64,000 nt of DNA, from NCBI GenBank assembly GCA_001312325.1, contig BBDJ01000016.1, forward strand, positions 1-64,000, given 5' to 3'. The DNA is from Lysinibacillus pakistanensis. GTDB taxonomy: Bacteria; Bacillota; Bacilli; Bacillales_A; Planococcaceae. Every line of letters begins with the position of its first letter. The first letter of the stretch is position 1. Positions 27,795 through 37,173 of the stretch are shown piece by piece. The translations under genes were made by a program, and so were the position numbers. The notes below the pieces were generated by a model. That model was not told the DNA's origin, searched no databases, and worked only from the letters and a program-made list of their open reading frames with translations.

Positions 27795-29106
27795 CTAATA
27801 TTCTCTTACTTCAAATGAAGCAATTTTATCATGGACGACATATTCAGTTACCTTTTTATAAGGTGAAATTGTTTTTGAGAATTTGAATGTTTCAGTACCT
27901 TGTGCACTATCAAACCAATTTAAGTAATTGTTTAAAACAGCGTTAGTCACATCATATTCTTTTGTAATACCATTCACCAAAGTGATACTTAGAATAGCAC
28001 TCGATGATTCACTAATTGGTTTCTTAACAATAACTGTAGCAGTTGCAACTAGTTCTGTGTTTTCTACTTTAGCAGTAATAATAGCTTGACCTTCACGAAT
28101 AGCAGTTACATTACCATTCTGGTCTACAGTAGCAATTGATTCATCACTAGATGTCCATATTACTTTTGCTGCATCTGGAGTAACTGTAGCAGTTAATTTA
28201 TCTTGGCTGCCTTCTAACAGTTCGAGTGCATTCCTATCTAAAGTAATGGACTCTAATTCTGTACTACCTTGTTTTTTTACAGTAACTACACAATCGGCAC
28301 TTAGATTTGTATTTTCAACTTTTGCAGTGACTGTAATTACCCCTTCTCTAATAGCAGTAACATTCCCATCTTGATCAACTGTTGCAATACTTTCATCACT
28401 ACTTGTCCAAATTACTTTAGCGTTATTCTGAGTAACAGTTGCTGTTAATTTTTCTTGGTTACCTTCAAATAGTTCTAGATTATTTTTGTCTAAAGTAATT
28501 GAATTATTAACAGCCTCCTCATCAACAAGACTACCATCAATGTCAATATCAATAGCATCTATTCTAAGAGTGAATGTGTCTACATTAGAAGGGGTATTTG
28601 TTATTAAAACTTCAACTTTATGAATACCAAATGGTAAACCTTCTTTTTTAAAGGCTAAAGTTTGAGCTTGGTGAGATCCGTAAGTCTGAAGATAACCCTG
28701 ATCAATTCCGTCTATTTTAACTAAAGCAGTCTTTGTGTACGTTGTAGCTCTGTACGTAATGATATTAATTTTACTTCCTATAAACCAAAACTCCATTTTC
28801 GCAGCTACATTTTTCTTAGCGCCCGTGCTTCCATTTTTATAATCAATTGTATTTCCATATCTTAACCACTTATCTTTTTCATAAATTAACTTTTCGTGGT
28901 TATCGTCATATCTCTTCCAGCCTTTTTCGGGTTTTTTTAAACTTTTTCCTACTACCGCACTATTTTCAGGCGTATTATTTAGATTAGTTACCCCTTCTTC
29001 ATAATCCACAGCTTCTGCAGCTGAAGCACTTTCAACACTAAAGCTACCTAGTACTAACAGCATTAACACTAGATAAATAAAACCTTTTTTTGAATAAATT
29101 AATCAC
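27795..29106 (-). CDS. secreted Ig-like (BIG2) repeat protein with conserved C-terminal domain (frameshifted)
   Basis: 436 residues after trimming the run 29085-29091. GTG 29106 after AGGAGG. Signal peptide, a jelly-roll-like domain (RYGNTIDYKNGSTG, FFIGSKI-type strands, IDGIDQGYLQTYG), two nearly identical BIG2 domains (TVTQNNAKVIWTSSDESIAT / TVTPDAAKVIWTSSDESIAT) and a final domain ending TEYVVHDKIASFEVREY shared with the protein at 22789. Probably binds a surface polymer; likely phage tail or host-surface cargo. Confidence 0.75.
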
Positions 29107-29215
29107 TTATGTATCCTCCTTAAAATTGTCTAAGGTTATTTCTTTTAATAACCTACAATAACAACTTTAACCATACCTATACTTATTTACCACAATAAAA
29201 AAACAGACAACTTTG

Positions 29216-29347
29216 TTAGTTATCTGTCTCACGATCTGTATTGGACTGTTTAGCTTGTTCAATGACTTCCTCAAAGGCTGCTTTAATTTCCTCAAACGTA
29301 TAACCAACATCCAGTAATTCTTGGGTTGTTTGTTCTAGTTTGTTCAT
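29216..29347 (-). CDS. 43-residue helical protein
   Basis: ATG 29347 after AGAGGAT. MNKLEQTTQELLDVGYTFEE followed by a mostly acidic helix. Intact and with a good ribosome binding site. Function unknown. The gap 29348-29685 shows no further gene. Confidence 0.5.
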   Translation of the reverse strand: MNKLEQTTQELLDVGYTFEEIKAAFEEVIEQAKQSNTDRETDN

Positions 29348-29685
29348 TTAATTATCCTCTTTTATGTTTTTTTATCTCCAACATTAATAATATTGAAATT
29401 TGCTAGAAATATCAAAAAGGCATATTTGTAGAGGCATAGGTAAGGCTATATAGCGTTTGAGAAGTAAGTCGACTTAATCATCATCTGTGAAGGGTAAAGT
29501 ACACAGAGAGTGTCCAGTACCTTTATATTTAATAGATCAGGTGAATTTGAAAATTGAATGGATGGTAGAGAGGGAGTTTTAAGATGTTGAAAGTATGAAT
29601 TAACAAAAGAAAAAGTCGATTTTTAATTACGATTACTTTATTACATTTCATTGCTTGAAAATAAAAGCAGCTATTAAGGTGCTAA

Positions 29686-30475
29686 TTAGTAATCGAATGA
29701 TTTAAAATCATCTAAATATTTTCTCCAACCAAAATCAGTAATTTTGAAATCATTATACTTTAATAGAGCATATTCTCGACGATATTTATTTCTTTCTAAT
29801 TCATTATAAGCAGGATCCATGTTAACGCCAATATTTTTAGAATAATCTTCGGGCTTGTCAAACCAAGCGTGTTTAGTACTAATTGGTTCATAATTCGTCC
29901 AACTCATTTTTGTTTCTATTCTCAGATCCATTTTTAGATTTGGATAACGATACCAGCTATTATAGTCTTGCCCCAATATCTTTTTATTTGGTAGTTTTCC
30001 TATTACATCTTTAGCCATAGTTTCAATATAATCATTAAGTTGCTTTTTAGCTTTAGTAACATCCTCTTTGGCTGTATCTTGATGCTTAATAGAATTTAAA
30101 TGTTCAGTCATGGCAGCTTCGAAAGACATGTTATAAGGTGTAAGAGACATATTGAAATCAATAAAAAAATCATATGGTCTATTTAAATCATCGTTTTCAG
30201 TCACAATATAATTAAAATTTACTGTAACAATGTCAGTTTTTAATTCTGAATAATTTTTTTTCTAAATAGTTTTTTTAACTGACTAGCTGAACTAATTTCA
30301 GTTTTAACTTCTTTAGCTCTGCCATTTGTATGTGGCTTCTTAAAACCAACCATGTATGTGCTCGAATTCACTTTGTTTTCGACTTCTTTAGCGTGTACAG
30401 TTTCAGTATGTACAGGTATTAATAACATTGATAAAAGAATACTACTAGTAACCAATGATAATGATAGTTTTTCAT
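29686..30475 (-). CDS. exported hypothetical protein (frameshifted)
   Basis: 262 residues after repair of A runs near 30251-30258 and 30270-30276 and one base near the start. ATG 30475 after AGGAGG. Signal peptide (LSLSLVTSSILLSMLLIP), then ISSASQLKNYLEKNYSELK and a mixed domain with aromatic patches (NSWYRYPNLKM, WTNYEPISTKHAWFD). No family recognised. Confidence 0.55.
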
Positions 30476-30827
30476 TAATAAATCCTCCTTTTGTTCTAAA
30501 TTCTACCACTTTATGAATTATATAAAAAGTGGATAATTATTTTCTATTTGACTACTACAGAGAAAAGGCATTCCATGATGTGTGGTTAATCTTTTGTATT
30601 TTCAAGTTAGTAAATAATAGTAATGGGAACAGGTTAGTGTAATTAAAGATTTTTAATTAATTGGATAATATTAGTTAAAAATGTATATTATCCAATACGA
30701 TATAATTATATTTCTTTTTAAACCATTTGTTGGATATTTACTGAATACTTTAATTGATATAATAATTCAGGTGCAACTTTTCCCTTCTGCACAAAGGGTT
30801 AAGATGCACCATTCCTCAATTATACAC

Positions 30828-30866
30828 AAAAGCCTAGGCACTCAATTAATATTGAGACTGGGCTAT
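30828..30866 (+). repeat. copy of the 27753 terminator element
   Basis: GCCTAGGCACTCAATTAATA then TTGAGACTGGGC, same spacing as at 27753 with several substitutions. Lies in the gap 30476-31100, which has no convincing gene. Confidence 0.4.
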
Positions 30867-31100
30867 TTATTTTTCATGGAATAGTTTTTTTTAAGTGTAC
30901 TTCTTGAGTTTCCTACCTTATTTTCTCTATAAAAATACCTTTTTTTATTTTGAGGAAATTGATACATTTATACCAATTAAATGCTAATTATGTATAATGA
31001 TTTTGAAGGAGGTAAAATATTACTAACACATTTGACCCTTATTCTAGTAATTGCATTTGCTTTATCAAAAAACTAAGGGAAACAATGAGTTACAAAATTA

Positions 31101-31172
31101 AGAGGTGTACCAATGATCCCTAATGACAAGTAAATTGAACGTGACGGGGATGGTTGGGCTTGTGAGAAATAG
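31101..31172 (+). pseudogene. Excalibur calcium-binding domain remnant
   Basis: The frame reads GVPMIPNDK, stop, IERDGDGWACEK. The DxDxDGxxCE motif is the end of an Excalibur domain, as in the next gene (DRDKDGWACER). It has an in-frame TAA and no start. Confidence 0.5.
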
Positions 31173-31201
31173 ACACTAAAAACATTCAAGGAGATTAAGA
31201 C

Positions 31202-32072
31202 ATGAAATTAAAAACAATCGTAATATTAATGATGACACTGTTATTAGCATTTTCATTCAATTTTGATATAGCTAATGCAAATAGTTTTAAAGAAGTTAAA
31301 ATCGTAAATTCTTCTTCAACTGTATATGAAAAATCAGATACTAATTCTAAGGTGTTAGGAACTGTAGAAAAAGGGACTTTTGTTACATTAATCAGCAAAG
31401 AACAAAATGCCTTTTCACGTATTACTTATCAAAATAGCGAATCGAAAATCATAGATGGGTTTATTTCCGATTCTGTCCTTGAAGATGCAAAGTATACTAT
31501 TAAAATAGCAAGTTCAAAAAGTGGACTAGTTGTTAAAGAAATGCCTTCATTAAAAGCAAAAACGGTTGCAACATTGCAAAATAAAATGGTTGTAAAAGAC
31601 TTTGGCTCTGTTGGAGATGGCTGGTCATTTGTACAGTACGGTAATGTAATTGGCTATGCAGCGACTAACTTTATGAGTACTTCAAAACCAACAACTAAAT
31701 ACGTAGTATCAAACCTTGTTGTGAGAAATATAGCAAGTCCATCAGGAGCTAATGTAGGAGAACTTTATAAAAATGAATCCGTATCTGTACATTCTACAAT
31801 TGCTGGCTGGTCATATATTTCAACTTCATCTTATGAAGGCTATGTAGTAGATTCTTATTTAAGTACAAAAAAATCCGAATGCAACGACAAATAGTAAACC
31901 AAGTAGTTCATCAAACTCTAATTCTTCAAGCAGTAGTAGTAACAGTGGTAAATCATATTATAAAAACTGTACAGAATTACGAAAAGATTATCCAAACGGT
32001 GTAGGTGTTGGTCATCCAGCTTATGATTCGAAGCATGATCGTGATAAAGATGGATGGGCTTGTGAAAGATAG
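31202..32072 (+). CDS. secreted SH3b-repeat protein with Excalibur domain (frameshifted)
   Basis: 289 residues after trimming the A run near 31868-31874. ATG 31202 follows AGGAGAT. Signal peptide (VILMMTLLLAFSFNFDIANA), three SH3b repeats (SSTVYEKSDTNSKVLGTVEK; SGLVVKEMPSLKAKTVATL; LVVRNIASPSGANVGELY), a Ser/Asn linker and a C-terminal Excalibur domain with NCTELRKDYPNGV...DRDKDGWACER. Wall-binding and Ca-binding features suggest a cell-surface protein. Last gene before attR. Confidence 0.85.
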
Positions 32073-32094
32073 TTAAATGTTGTTGTATAGTTCG

Positions 32095-32112
32095 GTACCC
32101 CAGAAGTACCCC
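32095..32112 (+). promoter_or_regulatory. paired GTACCCC repeats, candidate integrase arm sites (right)
   Basis: GTACCCC at 32095-32101 and 32106-32112, spaced 11 bases, mirroring the pair at 16913. Confidence 0.45.
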
Positions 32113-32231
32113 AAAATGGCATACGTGAATATACAATAATACTAAAATTAGAAAATATGATATAATATGAATGCTTGATATTCTTGTAGTCTACTTATAG
32201 AAAAGCAACCATTACGAATACGTTTGAACTC

Positions 32232-32268
32232 TGGGAAAAAAAATACTCCTCCAAAATGGTTGTCATAA
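32232..32268 (+). repeat. attR: 37-bp attachment core
   Basis: Identical to 16744-16780. It carries the last codons of ypjP without the rest of the gene. Confidence 0.9.
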
Positions 32269-32276
32269 CAATATGA

Positions 32277-32310
32277 AAAGCCATTCACGCTAGGCCGTGA
32301 ATGGCTTTTT
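32277..32310 (+). terminator. original terminator of ypjP
   Basis: AAAGCCATTCACG, 6-base loop, CGTGAATGGCTTTTT directly after attR. It was separated from ypjP by the prophage. Confidence 0.8.
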
Positions 32311-32456
32311 CTCAGACTATACTGTGTGAATTTTAAAATAATGGTTTTAATATACAAAAATAGTAGGGTTTAAGTTAGCTTTACTATTTTTGTTTTACAT
32401 ATATAGTATTAATTAGTTTGATTTTAGGAGGGAATGCATCCTCGGATGTGAAAAGG

Positions 32457-33732
32457 ATGAAACAATTTTTAAAAAAAATTAAATAAAATCGATACATTTT
32501 CACCGTATTTCTTTTTACCCTTTATTTTAGTACTCTATTTTTTCACAAGTATGTTTGATTGGCATAAGTTTGAACAATTTAATATAACTGTATCGATTTG
32601 GCCACCAGTTATTTTAGCGGTGATTTGCTATTACATAGGTGTTTACGTTATTGACAAACTCCAATGGACTATTCCTTCATTTGGTCTGTCATTTTTAAGC
32701 AAATATGTGATTCATTTCATTGTGTTTCTTACTATTCTTGGTTTAGGTGCTTATATATTAATGACTTTTGAAGGCGGATTTGGGATTTCAGATGAGTCTA
32801 ATCGACGGAATTTAAATCCGAAACTGAACTTCTTTAGTCAGTTACTATGGTTTGGCATTTTATTGCTATTGTCGTACAAAATGATATTAGAAAAGCATAT
32901 GAACTGGAAAAAGGCATGTATATACGGTGTTATTTTTGCGGCTGTTATGTTTTTGTTTTTATTAATGGCTTACCGAACACCATTGATTATTATGTTGTTT
33001 ACGGGCATCATTATTTTCCACTACGTAGTGAAACGAGTGAAGCTAACATGGTTTTTAGCAACGTTGTTCGTTGTTGGTTTTGCATTCTCCATGTTTAGTT
33101 TTTTACGGGTAATAATGGAGGATCAATCATTAGCATTCAATAATCGAGATCAGCCAGATATAGCGCTGTTGGAGGAAGAAGCAAGGGAAAAGCTATTAAC
33201 GGCTGAACAAAAGGTGAACTTAACCCCAAAATGGATACGTGCTATTAATGCAGAAAGTGTAACAAGTCATATTGTGCTAAGTACAATTATTGAATATACT
33301 CAGCAGGAAGGCTATTTACACGGTCAAATCCATAAAGGAATTTTTAGTACAGTATTACCCGGTGAGCAAATTTCACCTCGTATGAAAGTATCAGAGGTTG
33401 TTAATTCGATTAGTGTAGAGAAGGGAAAAGTTATCACACGTGAAAACCGCACGACTACGCCGACCTTTATTGGTCAATTGTTTTTAGATGGTGGTTATTT
33501 ATTAGTAGCGATTGGTTTCTTCCTTTACGGTGCCTTAATCTCACTAATTTATAATAAGGTGAAGCAAGAGGGTATTCGTAGCTTCCATTCAGTTGCTTAT
33601 GCATTTATCATTACGCTCTTCACAGTTTCGATGCATACAGGTTTACTTGATTTAATCTTAGTTTTGATGCTAGGCTTTGTTATCATCGCATCGTCCGTTA
33701 TCAAAATGGATAAACAGACTGTCCGTTATTAA
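32457..33732 (+). CDS. O-antigen-polymerase-like membrane protein (frameshifted)
   Basis: 424 residues after trimming the A run 32471-32478. About ten membrane segments. A large extracytoplasmic loop (residues about 215-330) contains charged and Arg-rich stretches, and MAYRTPLIIMLFTGI lies before it. The layout fits oligosaccharide repeat-unit polymerases (Wzy-like). Such enzymes join surface glycan repeats outside the membrane. No glycan cluster surrounds it, so the substrate is unknown. Confidence 0.65.
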
Positions 33733-33738
33733 AAGCAA

Positions 33739-33770
33739 AAAGACTATCCCAACTGGAGATAGTCTTTTTA
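33739..33770. terminator. bidirectional terminator
   Basis: AAAGACTATC, 9-base loop, GATAGTCTTTTT between converging genes. Confidence 0.8.
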
Positions 33771-33779
33771 CATTTCATT

Positions 33780-34433
33780 TTATTGCGTAATGCGCTCAAA
33801 AAAATGCCTGTGTCTTTTCTATATCTGTTACATGCTGATTACAGGCTTGGCTATCTGCGCAAATATAATTACTATGATTGGTGAATGTCCCGACGATATT
33901 CCCTTTGACAGTTGTTGTCAATAGACCCACATCAGAATGCCGATTGCAAAGGGCACATATACCTCGAATGGTTGTGTTGGAGAATGTCCCTTTAATTGCT
34001 TTTAGTTGTTCCCCTTGCTCGATGACGATGTATTTTCGATGTGTGCCAGGGTCATCCCAAGCTAAATAACTAATGTGCTGAAAATCCATCTCTTCAAGCT
34101 TTGGTAGCTTTAATTTTTTTCTCTTTTTTTAAATAGGTTTTTCAGTGTGCTTGCTGTAACAGCTTTAAAGGGAATAACATAGGGTATTAATTGTGATAAA
34201 TACTCTTCGCCCTGTGCACGGTCCGTCACAGAAAAGACCTTTTCTATTAGCTGTGTTTGTGCCTCAGTTAGCGATAATTTTGCCGTAATTTCGCTATCGA
34301 CAATACCACGTACGGCAAGGATGACATTTTTATCTTTTGTTGTAGCTAGTGCTTGCAATAATTTATTCATTTGTTGTTCAAGTAAATGGTAGTTAGCGAC
34401 CGTTAAAAACGGCTGTATCGTTTGATTATTCAT
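33780..34433 (-). CDS. FusB/FusC-family EF-G-binding protein (frameshifted)
   Basis: 216 residues after trimming three runs (about 33796-33802, 34116-34122, 34126-34132). Helical N-terminal domain (NNQTIQPFLTVANYHLLEQQ) and C-terminal treble-clef zinc domain with CALCNRH...CADSQACNQH, plus YLAWDDPGTHRKYIV. FusB proteins bind EF-G on the ribosome and free it from fusidic acid stalling; many soil Bacilli carry chromosomal homologues. Resistance itself is not shown. Confidence 0.85.
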
Positions 34434-34507
34434 ATGAAATCACTCCTGTGTATTAGGCTTTTGAAAAAATGATGGCCTAAAGAGATCATTCAAATCATTT
34501 ATTTTAT

Positions 34508-34570
34508 TTAGACCTCTTTGACCTGTAATAGGGATGGTCTAGAGCATGCATTACAATAGAATGCTTTCAT
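34508..34570 (-). CDS. 20-residue CxxC peptide
   Basis: AAAGGAGG precedes ATG 34570; product MKAFYCNACSRPSLLQVKEV. The very good ribosome binding site supports translation, but the peptide may be a truncated start of a zinc-ribbon protein. Confidence 0.35.
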   Translation of the reverse strand: MKAFYCNACSRPSLLQVKEV

Positions 34571-34644
34571 TTTGATACCTCCTTTAATAGAAACGTTGGT
34601 ATATATGAGGTTTTGAGGTAGGTTAAATTAAACGAGTGACAAAG

Positions 34645-34664
34645 AAGCGACCAAAAAGCGACCA
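34645..34664 (+). promoter_or_regulatory. paired AAGCGACCA repeats beside integrase remnant
   Basis: AAGCGACCA at 34645-34653 and 34656-34664, spaced 11 bases, at the 3' end of the integrase fragment. Same geometry as the GTACCCC pairs. Confidence 0.35.
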
Positions 34665-34666
34665 AT

Positions 34667-34936
34667 CTACATTAATTTGTTAAATATCTTCAAATCCTTG
34701 GCTTTATCTTCATCAGTTAAGTGACCATAAGTACCTATAGATATATTAACATGAGCATGACCTAATTGCTCTTGTATTGTTTTAAACTTTACTCCATTAA
34801 CAATTGCATAAGAAGCGAAGGTATGTCTAAGGCCGTGTAAATTTACGTATTTCAACTCATTCATTCTAACAAATTTTAACGCTGATTGCGATAATGAATT
34901 GGGTAATGCGGGATAACCAAAATTGTTAGTATTTAA
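34667..34936 (-). pseudogene. C-terminal fragment of a second tyrosine integrase
   Basis: Reads ...FGYPALPNSLSQSALKFVR, then HGLRHTFASYAI (H-x-x-R), EQLGHAHVNISIGTYGHLTD with the catalytic Tyr, ending FNKLM. Only the last 90 residues survive. It differs from the integrase at 16886, so a separate lost element once sat here. Confidence 0.7.
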
Positions 34937-34939
34937 CGC

Positions 34940-35147
34940 AGTGTCTCCTTTATTTCTAAATTTAGAATGAACTAAATAAATACTAGAAATACAGATGGAA
35001 AATATAAAAAAATGAGGTATTCCTGCTGGTGGGAATCCAATCTGTAGGGTAAATTCCTTTCTTACTAAGAATAAGCATTAAAAGTAAAATAGATACACAA
35101 ACCACAGTTGAAGATTTCGTGTATTAGCCAGAACAGACATAATACAT
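34940..35147 (-). pseudogene. decayed small membrane protein
   Basis: AAAGGAGTG then ATG at 35147 or 35140. Coding-like hydrophobic stretches (SILLLMLILSKKGIYP; GIPHFFIFSICISSIYLV) lie in shifting frames and run straight into the integrase fragment. At least two shifts. Family unknown. Confidence 0.35.
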
Positions 35148-35224
35148 TTTTTTCACTCCTTTTCAAATTAGAGACAAAAATGATTGGAAAATGCTTTTTG
35201 GAAAGAAATTGTGAGGGAGGAAGG

Positions 35225-35360
35225 ATGAATAGTATGTTACAAACTTTAACGATAAATTTTGGTGAATATGTTTTACTAAATTTGACCAGGCGGTGACTTT
35301 GAAGTATTAGCAGATTTTTTAGAATCAGATGGTTTACACGTTGAATTGGGGGGGGAATAA
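35225..35360 (+). CDS. 44-residue acidic peptide (frameshifted)
   Basis: GGGAGGAAGG before ATG 35225. MNSMLQTLTINFGEYVLLNL, then one extra base near 35288, then GGDFEVLADFLESDGLHVEL. No family recognised. It could be an immunity-like or regulatory peptide; undetermined. Confidence 0.35.
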
Positions 35361-35534
35361 TATTGAGTATAAATGAGCTAGTTAAATTACTGTAAGATGT
35401 AGAACTATCAAAAAAAAGATTTTTAAATAAACGTTCAACATGATAAAGAAATAGAGCTTGTGATGATAGATCAATTTTCTGTTTGTATTCGATTTTAGAA
35501 ACATATTGTTCAGTAAGTACAGATTATAAATAAA

Positions 35535-35560
35535 AAAACCGACCAAATAGTCGGTAATAT
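35535..35560 (-). terminator. terminator for the minus-strand fragment
   Basis: On the minus strand, ACCGACTATTTGGTCGGT is followed by T7. Confidence 0.7.
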
Positions 35561-35567
35561 TACTTTA

Positions 35568-35741
35568 TCAATATTGGTTAATAAAGAATAAAAACCAAAC
35601 TGTGTGATTTTGTTCATCAGAAGTATTTGAACTAAATTGATTACTAATATAAGGAATATTATATTCTCTAGCAACACAATGATAAAATTCAACGGCTTCT
35701 TGTTCATCTTTAAATGCAGGTAGGATACCACTCTTAAAATT
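35568..35741 (-). pseudogene. C-terminal fragment of unknown protein
   Basis: The open frame reads GILPAFKDEQEAVEFYHCVA...YISNQFSSNTSDEQNHTVWF to a stop at 35568 before the terminator. No start: a TAG lies just upstream at 35742. Coding-like, family not recognised. Confidence 0.4.
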
Positions 35742-35776
35742 CTATGGTAAGTTTCGTTTATTTGTGGAGATGGTTG

Positions 35777-35985
35777 TTAACCAGTAAGGTAAGTATAAGT
35801 ATAAATAAAACCTTGGTAATGTCTCATTTCATCTTTTTGTATTTCTAGTATATGATTTTAAACCTCTTCATTTGGAGCAAGTTGTGCCAAATGTTCAAAA
35901 TTGAATAGCATTATATTCTCCGTTAATGGATTTATTAAGGTCGAGTTAATCTATTGTTTAAAGTTGGTTGTACATTGTATTGCAA
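35777..35985 (-). pseudogene. ferritin-like (spore-coat-type) protein, decayed
   Basis: AAAGGAGGG then TTG 35985. The frame breaks early, then reads FEHLAQLAPNEEV, stop, NHILEIQKDEMRHYQGFIYT, ending YTYLTG-stop. The E..H spacing and LTG end match small YhjR-like ferritin-domain proteins. Several stops and shifts outside long runs point to true decay. Confidence 0.5.
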
Positions 35986-36050
35986 AGGTTGCCCTCCTTT
36001 TTGCTTATGTTTCAATATCATTTTTAAAAGTAGCTTAGAGGAGAATTTAG

Positions 36051-36314
36051 TTATCTCATCAATTTTTTTACTTGTTTTAATTCGTTTATTAAATAATCTA
36101 TCTGCTTTTGAAGATCATCTACTTCTTTAGATTGGTCATTATTTTGGACTTGAGGATTCTGGTTATTTGATTTTTCTAAAGCATTTAATGCTAAACCAGC
36201 TGCAACAGCAGATAGACCGTCGCCCAATGTTGAGATTGAAGCCCCAATATAGGCAAGTTTTGCTATCTGAATGTCTGTTGCTTCAGAAGGTTGTTGTGGA
36301 TTATTTTTAGTCAT
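36051..36314 (-). CDS. 87-residue hypothetical protein
   Basis: Intact. ATG 36314 after AGGGGATATTG. Polar start, a Gly/Ala-rich hydrophobic middle (GASISTLGDGLSAVAAGLAL) and a C-terminal coiled coil (SKEVDDLQKQIDYLINELKQ). Similar small proteins occur in Bacillaceae with no known role. Confidence 0.65.
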   Translation of the reverse strand: MTKNNPQQPSEATDIQIAKLAYIGASISTLGDGLSAVAAGLALNALEKSNNQNPQVQNNDQSKEVDDLQKQIDYLINELKQVKKLMR

Positions 36315-36437
36315 TTAAATCAATATCCCCTTTACTTTCATAGTGATGAATTACCTCAAACGTATTTTATGTATTGAAGGAGAGAAAGGTGACGAAATAA
36401 ATTTATTGCAAAATATTACTGCACAATATGAGTAAAA

Positions 36438-36473
36438 TGTTCAGCAAGGAATGATTAATCTTGTTGAACATTA
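36438..36473. other. hairpin of unknown role
   Basis: TGTTCAGCAAG pairs with CTTGTTGAACA around a 12-base loop; no T tail. Confidence 0.35.
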
Positions 36474-36518
36474 CTTTAAATATGATGATAATAATTTTAC
36501 TGAAGGTTGGCTTTTTTA

Positions 36519-36910
36519 TTAATTAATGAAATCTTGAGGAACACATTCACGAACACCAGAATTTCTTAATGAGTTAAATAAAGCTGCACTGATTCTTAAA
36601 ATAACAAAGTTATCAGTGCCATTTTCTAATTTATAGATGACAAAGTATGAATTATCGACTGTAAAAATACATTTTCGTTCTAATTCAAATCCAGGTGGTA
36701 CAGGAGGAAGATTAAAACGTGGTACAACTATAGGTGTATCCCCTTCATCTCTGATAAAATTGAAAGTTTGTTGGTCAATTTCATAGATGTTCACTGGATC
36801 AATCTCCACACCTTTTTCTGGAAAATTGTAATTTCATCTTCAACTAATAGGAAAAAGCGTTCGTTTCTAAAATTGAAAAGACCTCTCGCCCCAATTTCAA
36901 ATGATGCCAT
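36519..36910 (-). CDS. 130-residue hypothetical protein (frameshifted)
   Basis: ATG 36910 after AGGAGGTGA. MASFEIGARGLFNFRNERFF, then one base missing near 36820, then VEIDPVNIYEIDQQTFNFIR to the end ...VRECVPQDFIN. Beta-rich, no signal peptide. Family not recognised. This break is a one-base loss in a short T run, unlike most others here. Confidence 0.5.
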
Positions 36911-37086
36911 TTTATATTCACCTCCTATTCTATTTAATATTTTATTCATATCGAATACAGTTGTTTGGACAATAAGGAAGGTGTATGAAGATATAGTAAA
37001 TATTATTTTTTCACTACTTATAATTAGCCATGTTGTTTCTAGACCGAAGTCAATCCTATAGGGTACTTTTGAGTAAAAAAAACTAT

Positions 37087-37136
37087 AAAAGGGTCACTTG
37101 TGATGGAGTGACCCTCAGTAACGAAATTCGGGAGGT
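37087..37136 (+). repeat. dispersed hairpin repeat, copy 2
   Basis: GGGTCAC, 10-base loop, GTGACCC, then CAGTAACGAAATTCG; matches 20328-20375 over about 45 bases. Confidence 0.55.
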
Positions 37137-37173
37137 GTAAGGCTAAATCAACTTACATTACTATTAATATGAC

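Larger units (their letters stand above)
16744..32268. mobile_element. cryptic prophage, about 15.5 kb
   Basis: Bounded by the 37-bp att repeats. Inside, in order: integrase (minus), RusA, YopX, a late transcription regulator, an XRE repressor pair, small genes, an IS3 remnant, holin, M15 endolysin and secreted proteins. No terminase, portal, capsid or tail gene is present and integrase is damaged, so the element is defective. It carries a gamma-SASP and several exported-protein genes as cargo. Confidence 0.88.

Noticed and set aside
30681..30884. 67-codon ORF in the prophage gap
   Set aside because: No ribosome binding site, AT-biased composition, and it overlaps the terminator-like repeat at 30828.
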